The notes below the pieces were generated by a model. That model was given only the letters and a program-made list of their open reading frames with translations, made no database searches and had not been told where the DNA came from. A DNA stretch of 64,000 bases from Psychrobacter lutiphocae DSM 21542. Its GTDB lineage: Bacteria; Pseudomonadota; Gammaproteobacteria; Pseudomonadales; Moraxellaceae. This document shows, one piece after another, positions 27,730 through 39,480 of this stretch (positions within the stretch are counted from its first letter, which is position 1; every line of letters begins with the position of its first letter). The position numbers and the translations under genes were made by a program. The stretch spans positions 1-64,000 of the forward strand of contig NZ_KB907639.1 of assembly GCF_000382145.1 (NCBI RefSeq), in the 5' to 3' direction.

Positions 27730-27870
27730 TGAGTTAAAAAAGCGGTGAGTTCCACCGTATTAGCCTGTGGAGACGATGTAATACCTACGTGCAATCATAA
27801 TGGCAAACGTCTATGAAGCAGGAAGAAAACGCTAAAACTACGTGAGTGGATTTAGGTAAGTTTTTCGGAA
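27730..27870 (+). ncRNA. candidate omega RNA/right end of the IS607 element
   Basis: After the tnpB stop, a non-coding stretch contains CCTGTGGAGACGATGTAATA and CTATGAAGCAGGAAG, motifs commonly found in the right-end guide RNA of IS607/IS605 TnpB elements. The function and exact ends are inferred from position. The rest up to 28211 shows no gene. Confidence 0.4.
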
Positions 27871-28211
27871 CGGTGAAGTCTATTCAATATGTAGGCTTTG
27901 CCCTTATTGATTTTATTATACAACCAAATAAGTTTGTTTCTCATTCCTGATAGTCTCCTCATTCGCAGTTCTAAAAGAAACTGAATAAGCAAAGATAGTT
28001 TGCTATTATGTACGTAATAAATTGCTGTTTTATGCTATATATTCTTTTATAAAGCAGTAAACTAGTGTTATTGAATGGTGAGCTCAATCCCTAGCCCACG
28101 CCTATTTTTAAGTCAAACGCTTATATTTTACCGTACTTATAACTAATAACTGAGTATGGAATAAATGATATAAAGCGTATTCATACTATTAACTAGATTA
28201 AGGTGTATATC

Positions 28212-28703
28212 ATGCAAGGTAGTCAAAAAGTAATTGATTGTTTAAACTTCTTATTAGGTGGCGAGCTTGGTGCACGTGACCAATACTTTATCCATTCAGA
28301 GATGTATGGTGAGTGGAACTACGGTAAATTATATGACCGTATCCATCACGAAATGCATGATGAAACCATGCATGCACAACAAATTATCCGCCGTCTGCTA
28401 ATGATTGGTGGTAAGCCAGATATGACAGTAGATCCAATCAGTATTGGTAGTACAGTACCAGAAATGCTACAACTCGATTTAGAGCTTGAATACAAAGTTC
28501 AAAAGCATTTAAAAGATGCTATTGCTTTGTGTGAAGAAGAGCGTGACTATGTAACCCGCGATATCTTGGTAGCACAGCTAGAAGATACAGAAGTTGATCA
28601 TGCACACTGGCTTGAAAAACAGCTACGCTTGATTGATATGGTTGGTTTGCCAAACTACCTACAAAGCCAAATTGGTGAAGTATCCGATGACAGTGATGCT
28701 TAA
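28212..28703 (+). CDS. bacterioferritin, ferroxidase-type subunit
   Basis: An iron-storage subunit of the bacterioferritin 24-mer. I chose ATG 28212 (163 aa) because AAGGTG lies just upstream; a GTG nine bases earlier is less likely. Ferroxidase ligands are present: Glu18 (GGELGARDQYF), Glu51 and His54 (HDETMHAQ), a Glu near 93, and Glu127/His130 (TEVDHAHW). The heme-ligand position Met52 is Thr here, with Met53 beside it. So it should oxidise iron but may not bind heme normally. A second subunit gene follows 100 bp later and has the opposite set of residues. Confidence 0.93.
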   Translation: MQGSQKVIDCLNFLLGGELGARDQYFIHSEMYGEWNYGKLYDRIHHEMHDETMHAQQIIRRLLMIGGKPDMTVDPISIGSTVPEMLQLDLELEYKVQKHLKDAIALCEEERDYVTRDILVAQLEDTEVDHAHWLEKQLRLIDMVGLPNYLQSQIGEVSDDSDA

Positions 28704-28803
28704 TAAAGCGTAAATCGCCTCATTAAGTATTTATAAAGTCAGTAAGATATTAACGAAATCAATAGGGCTGTTGACGCGGTCTCTATTTAAGTAGGAGAAA
28801 ATT

Positions 28804-29274
28804 ATGCAGGGTGATAAAGAAGTCATTCGTGCGTTAAATAAAGTATTGGGTCAAACCCTAGTGGCGATTAACCAGTACTTTTTGCATGCGCGTATTGCCA
28901 AAAACTGGGATATTCAAGAGCTCAATGAAGTTTTTTATAAACAGTCCATTAAAGAGATGAAGTGGGCAGATGAGTTGATTGAGCGTATTTTACTGTTAGA
29001 AGGTTTACCAAATTTACAAGATTATGGTAAGTTACTTATCGGTGAAGATGTGGCAGAAATTCTTGAGTGTGATGAGCGCTTAGAACAGCAAAAATATCAA
29101 ATTATTGCAGAAGCCATTACCTTATGTGAACAAAAGCGTGATTATGTGTCACGTGAAATTTTAACAGGTCTAAAAGATGGTAATGAAGATTACTTAGACT
29201 GGTTAGATACACAGCAGGACTTAATTAAAGATATCGGTATTGAAAACTACATCCAACAAAAAATGGATGATTAA
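28804..29274 (+). CDS. bacterioferritin, heme-binding-type subunit
   Basis: The second bacterioferritin subunit, 156 aa, close in length to E. coli Bfr. It keeps the heme ligand Met52 (IKEMKWADE) but has lost ferroxidase residues: position 18 is Thr (GQTLVAINQYF), 54 is Trp, and the 127/130 pair is Asn and Tyr (GNEDYLDW). Glu51 and Glu94 remain. It probably assembles with the first subunit, bringing heme for electron transfer. Two-subunit bacterioferritins are known in several proteobacteria such as Neisseria. AGGAG precedes the ATG. Confidence 0.93.
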   Translation: MQGDKEVIRALNKVLGQTLVAINQYFLHARIAKNWDIQELNEVFYKQSIKEMKWADELIERILLLEGLPNLQDYGKLLIGEDVAEILECDERLEQQKYQIIAEAITLCEQKRDYVSREILTGLKDGNEDYLDWLDTQQDLIKDIGIENYIQQKMDD

Positions 29275-29345
29275 AGCTATTGGCTTGACCGATGGTTAGC
29301 AGTAAAGTATTCATATTTTGAAAATCACTGGTAAAACATGATAAT

Positions 29346-29383
29346 AAAACAGCCTGAGCATTTGCTTACGGCTGTTTTTTTTG
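29346..29383 (+). terminator. terminator of the bacterioferritin operon
   Basis: AACAGCC ... GGCTGTT forms a stem with a 14-base loop, followed by T8. It lies about 70 bp after the second subunit gene. Confidence 0.8.
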
Positions 29384-29526
29384 TTGTCGTTTTTTTTGTC
29401 AGGGGATATGATTGTATTCTGTACTCGGTTAACGCTATACTTAATTGGCTTTAAATAAAATTAGCTTTAACTAAATTTTATGTTGTGCCCACAAGATATT
29501 AATATCACATACACTAAGGAGTAGGT

Positions 29527-30675
29527 ATGCCAGCATTACGTTCAGATGTCGATCCAGATGGCTTATTAGAGTATTCCGTTGTTTATACTGACCGTGCCCT
29601 AAACCATATGTCAAAGGTCTTTCAACAAGTGATGAATGACTTATCGAGCAATTTAAAACAAGTATATGCCGCCGATGCGGTGGCCATTGTGCCCGGCTCA
29701 GGAACTTATGCAATGGAAGCTATTGCTCGTCAACTGGCCACTGACAAGGACTGTTTGGTTATTCGTAACGGATGGTTTAGCTATCGCTGGACCCAGATTT
29801 TAGAAAAAGGCAAAATTGCCAAAAGCGTTGGTGCGTTAAAAGCACATCAAGTAGAGGATGAGGCTGAAGACGGTCAGCCAAAGCCGTTTGCACCAGTTGC
29901 TATTGAAGACGCTGTGGCTGTCATTAAAGAGCAAAAGCCAGCAATCGTATTTGCACCACACGTTGAAACCGCTTCAGGTATGATCTTAGCCGATGACTAC
30001 ATCAAACAGCTGGCAGATGCGGTGCATAGCATTGGCGGTCTGTTGGTTATTGACTGCATCGCGTCAGGTTGTATCTGGCTTGATATGAAGCAGCTTGGCA
30101 TTGATGTGTTGGTGTCTGCACCACAAAAAGGCTGGAGCAGCACCCCTTGTGCCGGTCTGGTCATGCTAAGTGAGGCGGCCGTGGCGCAAGTTGAAGCCAC
30201 CGAATCAGATAGCTTTAGCTTAGATCTCAAACAGTGGTTAACCATCATGCGTGCTTATGAAAATGGTGGTCATGCCTATCATGCGACCATGCCAACCGAC
30301 AGCTTACGTATGTTCCGTGATGTGATGCTTGAAGCCAAAGGTATTGGCTTTGATGAATTAAAAGCAGCACAGTGGGAGCTGGGCAACCGAATCCGTGACT
30401 TGTTAGAAGATCGTGGTATTCAAAGTGTTGCCGCTGAAGGTTATCAAGCCCCAGGTGTGGTGGTCTGCTATACCGAAGATGAGGGTATGCACAAAGGCAG
30501 TGCTTTTGCTGAGCACGGCATGCAAATTGCTTCTGGTGTACCCCTACAAGTGGGTGAGCCAGATAGCTTTAAAACTTTCCGCTTAGGTCTGTTTGGTTTG
30601 GATAAGCTGACAGATATTGATGGCGCAGTAAATCGCTTTAAAGCAGTATTAGATAAAGTGCAGCCAGCAAAATAA
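29527..30675 (+). CDS. class V aminotransferase (PLP-dependent)
   Basis: A fold-type I PLP enzyme of the serine-pyruvate/alanine-glyoxylate aminotransferase group, 382 aa. It has IVPGSGTYAMEAIARQL, FAPHVETASGMIL, LVIDCIASGC (Asp contacting PLP) and VSAPQKGWSSTPCAG with Lys201 as the likely Schiff-base residue. The true substrate is not clear from sequence. AAGGAG lies before the ATG, and a strong terminator follows. It is a single-gene unit. Confidence 0.9.
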   Translation: MPALRSDVDPDGLLEYSVVYTDRALNHMSKVFQQVMNDLSSNLKQVYAADAVAIVPGSGTYAMEAIARQLATDKDCLVIRNGWFSYRWTQILEKGKIAKSVGALKAHQVEDEAEDGQPKPFAPVAIEDAVAVIKEQKPAIVFAPHVETASGMILADDYIKQLADAVHSIGGLLVIDCIASGCIWLDMKQLGIDVLVSAPQKGWSSTPCAGLVMLSEAAVAQVEATESDSFSLDLKQWLTIMRAYENGGHAYHATMPTDSLRMFRDVMLEAKGIGFDELKAAQWELGNRIRDLLEDRGIQSVAAEGYQAPGVVVCYTEDEGMHKGSAFAEHGMQIASGVPLQVGEPDSFKTFRLGLFGLDKLTDIDGAVNRFKAVLDKVQPAK

Positions 30676-30791
30676 CAGCCTTGCATTGATATTATCTGCA
30701 AATTTATCCTGGTTTGGCAAAAGTCTATCTCATTTTTGGCTTCATAATCTTATTGAAGATACGGCCTAGGTAGTCTTAAAAACCAAAAACT

Positions 30792-30827
30792 AAAAAGCCA
30801 ACTTATTGAGTAAGTTGGCTTTTTTTA
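30792..30827 (+). terminator. terminator after the class V aminotransferase gene
   Basis: AAAAGCCAACTTA / TAAGTTGGCTTTT with a 5-base loop and a T tract. The flanking A run means it may also stop leftward transcription from the acyl-CoA ligase gene at 30894-32576. Confidence 0.88.
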
Positions 30828-30893
30828 TGGTGATGTTTTTACGTTTACCTTAACTTTACTTTAGTCGTTTGAGTTTGTAGTAGATTTAAGATA

Positions 30894-32576
30894 TTAAGGC
30901 TTAACTTTTGGTTCTTCTATCGCCATAGATTGAGCTGCATGACGTAACTCAAACTTTTGAATTTTACCTGTACTGGTCTTGGGTAGTTCAGCAAAGATAA
31001 TGTGCTTTGGTACCTTAAATCTAGCTAAGTGTTGACGGCAATGATCTATGACTTGATCACGAGTTAAGGTAGCGCCATCAGCAATTTCAATAAAGGCGAC
31101 TGGTACCTCACCCCACTTTTCATTGGAAGCTGCGACTACACCACAGCTTGCGACTTCAGGCATACGATATAAGACATTTTCAATCTCAATACTTGAGATG
31201 TTTTCACCTCCTGAGATGATAATGTCTTTTAATCTATCCATGACTTTAATATAGCCGTCTGGATATTTAACTCCCAAGTCACCAGTACGGAACCAGCCAC
31301 CAGCGAAGGCATCCTGTGTCACCTTTGGGCTTTTTAAATACCCCTTCATCACCATATTGCCTTTTAGTGCCAGTTCGCCCATCTCCTCACCATCAGCAGC
31401 AACTGGCTCAGTGGTACCAGTCTTAAATACTTCAAAACCAGTCATAAGGTGCGATACTACACCTTGACGCGACTTTTTACTGGCACGCTCAGAGACCGAC
31501 AGTTGTTGCCATTCGTCATGCTCAGCACAAATGGTTACAGGGCCATAGACTTCGGTCAATCCATAAACATGGGTGATGTTAAAGTTCATTGCCTCCATTT
31601 TTTCTAGCATTGCTTCAGATGGTGGCGCACCAGCAACAAAGGCTTTAACACTATGGTCAATGGCTTGCTTTAGCTGTTCATCACCAGCCGCAATCATATT
31701 GTGTACGATAGGTGCTGCACAGTAATGGGTAATTTGATATTTGGCAATCAGCTTTAAGATTAAATCAGCATCAATTTGACGTAGGCAGACATTGATACCA
31801 GCACGTTCAGCGATAGTCCAAGGAAAACACCAACCATTACAGTGAAATAAAGGTAAGGTCCATAGGTAGGTATTATGTTTAGGCATATCCCAATCTAAAA
31901 TATTTGCAATGGCATTTAAAGCAGCTCCGCGGTGGTGATAAACCACGCCTTTGGGTCGTCCAGTAGTACCTGAAGTATAGTTTAAAGAGATAGCCTCCCA
32001 CTCATCATCAGGATAAACTGTACGGTCAAAAGCTTGCTCATCTTCGGTGCTGTCAAATTGACCAAGCTCTACTAACTCCTCATAGCTCATTTTGCCAAAG
32101 GCAGGTACGTTGGCCAGCGCCATATCTGTTGAATGGATGATGATTAGTTTTGGGAAGGCTTCTTGAATCAAGTCCACATGATGTGCAAATTCACTGTCCA
32201 TAATCAGTACTTTAGCTTCTGAGTGTTGCAAACAAAAGGTGATGGCATTGATATCGAGTCGTGTATTTAGTGTACAGAGCACGCCTTGTGACATGGGTAT
32301 GCCAAAGGCGGCTTCGACCATAGCTGGGGTATTGGGAGCCATGATAGCAACCGTATCATCTTTGGCAATACCAAGCTTGCGTAGGCCATGTGCCAGTTGA
32401 CGACAGCGGGCATAAGTCTGTGACCAAGTGTAGGTAATGGGGGTGTGCTGTAAGTTATCATAAATGATAGATGTTTTGTTGGGATAAACAAAAGCAGCAC
32501 GTGCGATAAATTGAATAGGCGTTAGTGGCTGATGGTTGGCTTCGGTTTTGTCCAAGCCGCTATTATAGTCGGTCAT
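30894..32576 (-). CDS. AMP-dependent fatty acyl-CoA ligase
   Basis: An ANL-superfamily enzyme that activates carboxylic acids, probably medium-chain fatty acids, as CoA thioesters. The 560-aa protein has the P-loop YTSGTTGRPKGVVYHHRG, HVYGLTEVYGP, WFRTGDLG, and the C-terminal PKTSTGKIQKFELR with the catalytic Lys. I prefer the ATG six codons inside the longest frame because AAAGGA lies just before it; the upstream start would be a TTG. It sits among fatty-acid genes (fadH, a FadL-type porin) and fits beta-oxidation. Resembles AlkK-type ligases. Confidence 0.9.
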   Translation of the reverse strand: MTDYNSGLDKTEANHQPLTPIQFIARAAFVYPNKTSIIYDNLQHTPITYTWSQTYARCRQLAHGLRKLGIAKDDTVAIMAPNTPAMVEAAFGIPMSQGVLCTLNTRLDINAITFCLQHSEAKVLIMDSEFAHHVDLIQEAFPKLIIIHSTDMALANVPAFGKMSYEELVELGQFDSTEDEQAFDRTVYPDDEWEAISLNYTSGTTGRPKGVVYHHRGAALNAIANILDWDMPKHNTYLWTLPLFHCNGWCFPWTIAERAGINVCLRQIDADLILKLIAKYQITHYCAAPIVHNMIAAGDEQLKQAIDHSVKAFVAGAPPSEAMLEKMEAMNFNITHVYGLTEVYGPVTICAEHDEWQQLSVSERASKKSRQGVVSHLMTGFEVFKTGTTEPVAADGEEMGELALKGNMVMKGYLKSPKVTQDAFAGGWFRTGDLGVKYPDGYIKVMDRLKDIIISGGENISSIEIENVLYRMPEVASCGVVAASNEKWGEVPVAFIEIADGATLTRDQVIDHCRQHLARFKVPKHIIFAELPKTSTGKIQKFELRHAAQSMAIEEPKVKP

Positions 32577-32741
32577 ATGATAGTCCTTTATCAAAAGTGA
32601 GAGAGATAGCAGTTAAATTATCAACCAGATTGCAGTTTATGCATCAATTCTATATAGCTTCTACTCTGGTTTAAGTTAATGTCTAAGCGGTCATTGCATA
32701 TTCTTTGCATGCATTAGCATAATAGGATTATGATAAGCATA

Positions 32742-32830
32742 TTAGGGCGTGTCTTCATTTTGAAAATGGTGATAAAAATAAGATAAATCGCAGTCAGACT
32801 GGGAAAATAACGCAGATAATATCATTTTCG
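32742..32830. mobile_element. IS5-like end fragment in a 649-bp intergenic region
   Basis: TTAG then GGCGTGTCTTCATTTTGAAA and roughly 70 following bases match, inverted, the right end of the element at 23726-23896, up to a degenerate form of its palindrome. No second end follows. The remainder of the 32577-33225 gap is AT-rich and shows no gene; it presumably holds the promoters of the two divergent genes. Confidence 0.7.
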
Positions 32831-33084
32831 TGTAAAAAGAGGCTAATTTTTTCTAGGAAGACAAATATTCAATAGACCCTGATTTAATTGTTTAACTTAA
32901 CTAGGTCAATTAAGGTTTTGAGCCAAAATGAGTAACTTATAACTATGGTTAGTGAGTATATGTTAACTTAAATCCTAGGGTCAACTACCTTTTTTTAAAA
33001 ATGCTATTATGGTAAGGATATAAGTCAAGATCATCACTGTGTAGTCATAGCAATAAACGGTTCAATAATCCATTCAATAAGTGA

Positions 33085-35481
<2,397 letters not shown>

Positions 35482-35531
35482 AAACTAAGCTTTAAAAACA
35501 TTACTATAAACAAAAGACTGATATTAACTGT

Positions 35532-35567
35532 AAAAAAGAGTGCTTATTAACTTAAGCGCTCTTTTTT
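35532..35567 (+). terminator. terminator of fadH
   Basis: AAAAGAGTGCTTA / TAAGCGCTCTTTT with a 6-base loop (one G-T pair) and a T tract. Confidence 0.82.
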
Positions 35568-35656
35568 ATTTTGTTTTAAGAAGCTTGAAATAATAATTTA
35601 CATTTAGCAAACAAGTCAGTAAGATAAAAGATTGTTAACTGACAAAAGGAATTGTC

Positions 35657-36934
35657 ATGAGTAAAAAGCTACTATGCCCAATGCGACACACAGCAATGGC
35701 CACAAGCATAATTGCTACTATCTTTGCCACCACTCCTGCACACGCTGCTGGTCTTGAATATACCAAACAATCTATTCTACCTATTTTTGAAGACGGCAAT
35801 TATGCCGAGTTAACCTATGCCTATGTTGATCCCAAAATTGAAGGGCACGATGTGACAGGCGGTTTGGGTTCAGCTCAGAATAACAAAATTCGCGATATGA
35901 TGGATGATTTTAATATTTTTGGTGCCGCAATTAAGGTAGCACCTACCGAAGATACGGCGTTGGCTTTGATATATGATGAGCCGTTTGGAGTCGATACACT
36001 GTACACTACTGGTAGTGAGTTTAATAACGCGATGGGTACTACGGAAGCACGAGTGGATACCAGAGGCTTAACTTTACTGGGTGGTGGTAAGATACACAAC
36101 AATGTTTGGGTCTATGGCGGGCTTGAGTATCAACAAGCAGAAGGATTTTTGACCCTAGCACAAAAATTTGACGAGGATCCTATTTATTATGACTTAAAAA
36201 CGTCAGGCAAAAGTCATACTTATATCCCTGTGGTGGGCTTTGCTTATGAAGTCCCCCGTATCATGCTAAGAGCAGCCCTCACTTGGCGTGGGGAAGGCCG
36301 ACACAGTCTTAAAGCGTCAGAAAGCTTATTGGTTAATAATGGTCTTTTGAATCCAACAGCACCAACAGATTATAACCACATTCCAAGCGGTATTAAGCAG
36401 GCATTAGCATTGCCAGAAGTGACGTTTGGCCCAACAAAACTTAGCCTTAAAACCCCACAATCAGTTAACTTTGATTTTCAAACTGGACTTAGTGAGAAAT
36501 ATCAACTTTTGGGAATGCTCAATGCACGTTGGGTAGAGTGGAGTAAGTTTGAGATAACGCCACATGCAATTACACAAGTGGTCGGTGAGCCATTGGCAGA
36601 ATATGGGAAAGATGCTTATTCGGTCGAGGTTGCTTTGGGTAAGCAGTTTACTCCTAAGTTCTCTGGTGAGATACGGGTAGGTTATGACTCAGGTACAGGC
36701 GAACCACTAAGCTTGCTTGGCCCATACGATGCATTTAAGACAGTGGCATTAGGCGGTAGTTATGATGTCACCAATAACTTCAATGTCTCTGCTGGTGCTC
36801 AGTACATATGGTTTGATGGCGGTTTGGCGTATTCAAAGCTACCCATCGAAGATACCTTATCACAGCGAGCCATTGCCAAATTTAAAGATGGCACTGGCTA
36901 TGCGGTGGGTATGAAGCTGGGTTATAAGTTTTAG
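35657..36934 (+). CDS. outer-membrane long-chain fatty-acid transporter, FadL/OmpP1 family
   Basis: A 425-aa outer-membrane beta-barrel precursor. The signal peptide ends at about AHA (residue 30). The mature part has the family's alternating beta-strand pattern and ends in aromatic VGMKLGYKF, the expected C-terminal Phe for BAM-dependent insertion. The region SGIKQALALPEVT and WVEWSKFEI are typical of OmpP1/FadL/TodX proteins. Its neighbour fadH and the acyl-CoA ligase support fatty-acid or other hydrophobic substrate uptake. AAAGGA precedes the ATG. Confidence 0.88.
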   Translation: MSKKLLCPMRHTAMATSIIATIFATTPAHAAGLEYTKQSILPIFEDGNYAELTYAYVDPKIEGHDVTGGLGSAQNNKIRDMMDDFNIFGAAIKVAPTEDTALALIYDEPFGVDTLYTTGSEFNNAMGTTEARVDTRGLTLLGGGKIHNNVWVYGGLEYQQAEGFLTLAQKFDEDPIYYDLKTSGKSHTYIPVVGFAYEVPRIMLRAALTWRGEGRHSLKASESLLVNNGLLNPTAPTDYNHIPSGIKQALALPEVTFGPTKLSLKTPQSVNFDFQTGLSEKYQLLGMLNARWVEWSKFEITPHAITQVVGEPLAEYGKDAYSVEVALGKQFTPKFSGEIRVGYDSGTGEPLSLLGPYDAFKTVALGGSYDVTNNFNVSAGAQYIWFDGGLAYSKLPIEDTLSQRAIAKFKDGTGYAVGMKLGYKF

Positions 36935-36979
36935 TTAAATGCTTCGCGCTAAGGTAAACGATCAGCGCCAAGTTAACGC

Positions 36980-37933
36980 TTAAAGTGATGTCAGGCCAAG
37001 CCATACTGAGTATCCAATAAAGGCTAATAACAGTACTAAGCCACTGGCCTGCTTCATGACGCCTTGACGCTTAAAGGCGATAATGGCCAACACAAATAGC
37101 AACACAGTGGCAATGCCGACCATCAGCATATCACGTGATAGCACTTGTGGCTCAATGTTATCCATGGGATGAATGATGGCCGCCAGTCCTACCACACCCA
37201 AGGTGTTAAATAAGTTGGAGCCAATCACATTACCCAGTGCCATATCGTGCTCACCACGTCTGGCAGCGGTAACACTGGCGACCAGCTCAGGCAATGATGT
37301 CCCTACGGCGACAATGGTTAACCCAATAACCAACTCACTCATGCCCAAGAAGGTGGCAAGCTTAACAGCACCCCACACAATCGCTTGCGAGCTACCAATT
37401 AACAATCCCAAACCAACAACAATGCCAATGACCGCTTTGAGGGTATTGACCTTTTTTTCTGGATCTATTTCGGCATCGGTGTGATGACGTAAGCTTAAAT
37501 AGATTTGAATTAACAATACGCTAATCAAAGCTATCATGAGGACAACGCCATCAACTAGGCTTAAGCTGCCATCGACCAGTTGAAAAGCCGCCAAAGCGGT
37601 CACCAGCAGCAGTAACACTAAGTCATAGCGTACCACATCACTGCGAATCAATACTGGGCTGATCAAGGCGGTAACTCCCAGCACCAAGGTGATGTTAATG
37701 ATATTGGAGCCATACGCATTTCCCAGCGCTAGGCCAGGGCTGCCTGATAGGGCGGCTAGGGCGGAGACCACCATCTCTGGAGCAGAAGTACCAACCCCTA
37801 AGATGACAACTCCGATTAAAAAACTTGGCATATTAAAGCGGATGGCCAAATCGGTAGCACCATCAATAAAGGCATCAGCACTCCATACTAATATGATTAG
37901 GCCAACAATGACCGCAAATAGTGCTAGTGCCAT
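36980..37933 (-). CDS. calcium/sodium antiporter, YrbG-like
   Basis: An inner-membrane K-independent Na/Ca exchanger-type protein with about ten membrane segments. Two homologous alpha repeats are clear: GVGTSAPEMVVS with GNAYGSNIINI, and AVGTSLPELVAS with GNVIGSNLFN, the CaCA-superfamily ion-binding motifs. I chose the ATG at 37933 (317 aa), with GGAG six bases upstream, over an in-frame TTG four codons earlier. The real cation specificity is unproven. Confidence 0.9.
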   Translation of the reverse strand: MALALFAVIVGLIILVWSADAFIDGATDLAIRFNMPSFLIGVVILGVGTSAPEMVVSALAALSGSPGLALGNAYGSNIINITLVLGVTALISPVLIRSDVVRYDLVLLLLVTALAAFQLVDGSLSLVDGVVLMIALISVLLIQIYLSLRHHTDAEIDPEKKVNTLKAVIGIVVGLGLLIGSSQAIVWGAVKLATFLGMSELVIGLTIVAVGTSLPELVASVTAARRGEHDMALGNVIGSNLFNTLGVVGLAAIIHPMDNIEPQVLSRDMLMVGIATVLLFVLAIIAFKRQGVMKQASGLVLLLAFIGYSVWLGLTSL

Positions 37934-37965
37934 AAACTTCTCCAACTATTCATTTAAAGTCATTT

Positions 37966-38003
37966 AAAAAAGCGCTAAGTAATACAATCACTTAGCGCTT
38001 AGT
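37966..38003 (-). terminator. terminator of panD
   Basis: AAGCGCTAAGT / ACTTAGCGCTT with a 9-base loop; read leftwards it ends in a T run. It lies about 135 bp after the panD stop. Confidence 0.8.
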
Positions 38004-38136
38004 ATTCATTTTATTTATAACAATATATTTAATACTTACTTAAGAGTTGTTAACTTAAAGACGTTTTTTTTACTTAAATAACTAGGTATGTGCAATAACC
38101 ACTATTTGCATCAATAACTACTATTTGCATCAACAA

Positions 38137-38517
38137 CTAAGACACTTGCACTGGGATGACGTTGGCGGTATCTTTTACTGTATTGTCTTCATTGCAATAG
38201 ACCAGCCTGGGCTTATGGTTGTCTGCTTCGTTATCATCCATTTGTGCATAGGCACAGATAATGACGATATCACCTAAATCTGCCATATGAGCGGCAGCAC
38301 CATTTAAGGAGATAATGCCTGAGCCTGCTTCAGCTCGAATTGCATAGGTACGAAAGCGCTTGCCATTGGTGACATTATAAATATCAATCGATTCATTTTC
38401 ACGAATCCCGGACAACTCTAATAAGTTACCATCTATACCGCATGAGCCTTCATAGTGAAGGTCTGCATGGGTGACACGGGCACGGTGTATTTTGCCTTTT
38501 AATAAGGTCAATAACAT
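38137..38517 (-). CDS. panD: aspartate 1-decarboxylase precursor
   Basis: PanD makes beta-alanine for pantothenate synthesis and self-cleaves to form a pyruvoyl group. The start ATG 38517 is preceded by AAGGAA and gives a 126-aa protein beginning [16 protein letters not shown]. The processing site is HYEGSCGID with Gly24-Ser25, exactly where the family cuts. The longer upstream frame is not needed. It complements panB and panC at 8.5-10.6 kb. Confidence 0.96.
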   Translation of the reverse strand: MLLTLLKGKIHRARVTHADLHYEGSCGIDGNLLELSGIRENESIDIYNVTNGKRFRTYAIRAEAGSGIISLNGAAAHMADLGDIVIICAYAQMDDNEADNHKPRLVYCNEDNTVKDTANVIPVQVS

Positions 38518-38690
38518 AGAGGGTTCCTTGAAATAATAGACTCTAACTATAATATGCAGCAATGCATAAAAAAACTTAACTGCAAATTATACCCATATTT
38601 AGAGTCAGATGCTGAAGTTTTTTTGCACGCTGTTTGTGCGTAAATATGAGGTTTGCTGGCGGGCTTGTGTTTTGACTTGTGCTTGAGGTA

Positions 38691-39278
38691 TTAGTTTGAA
38701 GACAGCTTAAACCCATTAATTTGGGTGCGTGCTTTTTCAAACTCACCAGAAACCAGCAAAGGGAGTGCATCCATGGCTGCATCTAACGCAGCCTCAATAG
38801 CGACTTGATCATCAGGGGATGGCTTAGAGAGGACATGACCGCTAACTTTGGACTTATGGCCGGGATGACCAATGCCAATGCGCAGACGATGAAAATCATT
38901 GCCAAGATGTGGGGTAATATCACGAAGACCGTTATGACCACCATGACCACCGCCTGTTTTTAACTTAATACTGCCAGCAGGAATATCAAGCTCATCATGA
39001 GCGATTAACAGCTCATTGGGCTTAATTCCATAGTAGTTGACCATAGGGACGACAGACTGACCTGATTTATTCATAAAAGTCATCGGCAATAATAGACGCA
39101 CATCGGTATCATAGATACGACCACGACCAGTTAAACCATGAAATTTTTTATCAGCTGCCAGCTCAATATTGAAGCGGTCAGCAATCAGGGCCACAAACCA
39201 AAAGCCAGCATTATGCCTAGTTTCTGCATACTGCTGGCCTGGGTTGCCAAGCCCAACAATAAGTTTAAGTTGGGACAT
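38691..39278 (-). CDS. pth: peptidyl-tRNA hydrolase
   Basis: Pth frees tRNA from stalled peptidyl-tRNA. The 195-aa protein has LIVGLGNPGQQYAETRHNAGF with the catalytic His, MTFMNKSGQSV, HDELDIPAGSIKLKTGGGHGGHNGLR (given here as landmarks) and RLRIGIGHPG. It follows rplY and prs on the same strand, a conserved order. Confidence 0.96.
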   Translation of the reverse strand: MSQLKLIVGLGNPGQQYAETRHNAGFWFVALIADRFNIELAADKKFHGLTGRGRIYDTDVRLLLPMTFMNKSGQSVVPMVNYYGIKPNELLIAHDELDIPAGSIKLKTGGGHGGHNGLRDITPHLGNDFHRLRIGIGHPGHKSKVSGHVLSKPSPDDQVAIEAALDAAMDALPLLVSGEFEKARTQINGFKLSSN

Positions 39279-39480
39279 AGCGATCTCACTTTACTTTAAA
39301 AATAGATTATTTTAAAAACAAATTATTTTAAAACAATTAATGGTAAGACAGAAGCCTATAAATATTGACGATATTACAAATAGTAGCTACTTATTTTCTA
39401 AGCAAGATAGAAAGAGTGGTCTAATTTAACCTTGCTTAGGTGCGCTTACTAAGATACGCCAACAATTGATACGCCAAAAA

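Larger units (their letters stand above)
25860..27870 (+). mobile_element. IS607-family element (tnpA and tnpB), decayed
   Basis: A serine-recombinase tnpA is followed by an overlapping tnpB, the standard IS607 arrangement. Both genes carry lesions. Borders are approximate because IS607 elements lack inverted repeats. The insertion lies between bfd and the bacterioferritin genes. Confidence 0.75.
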
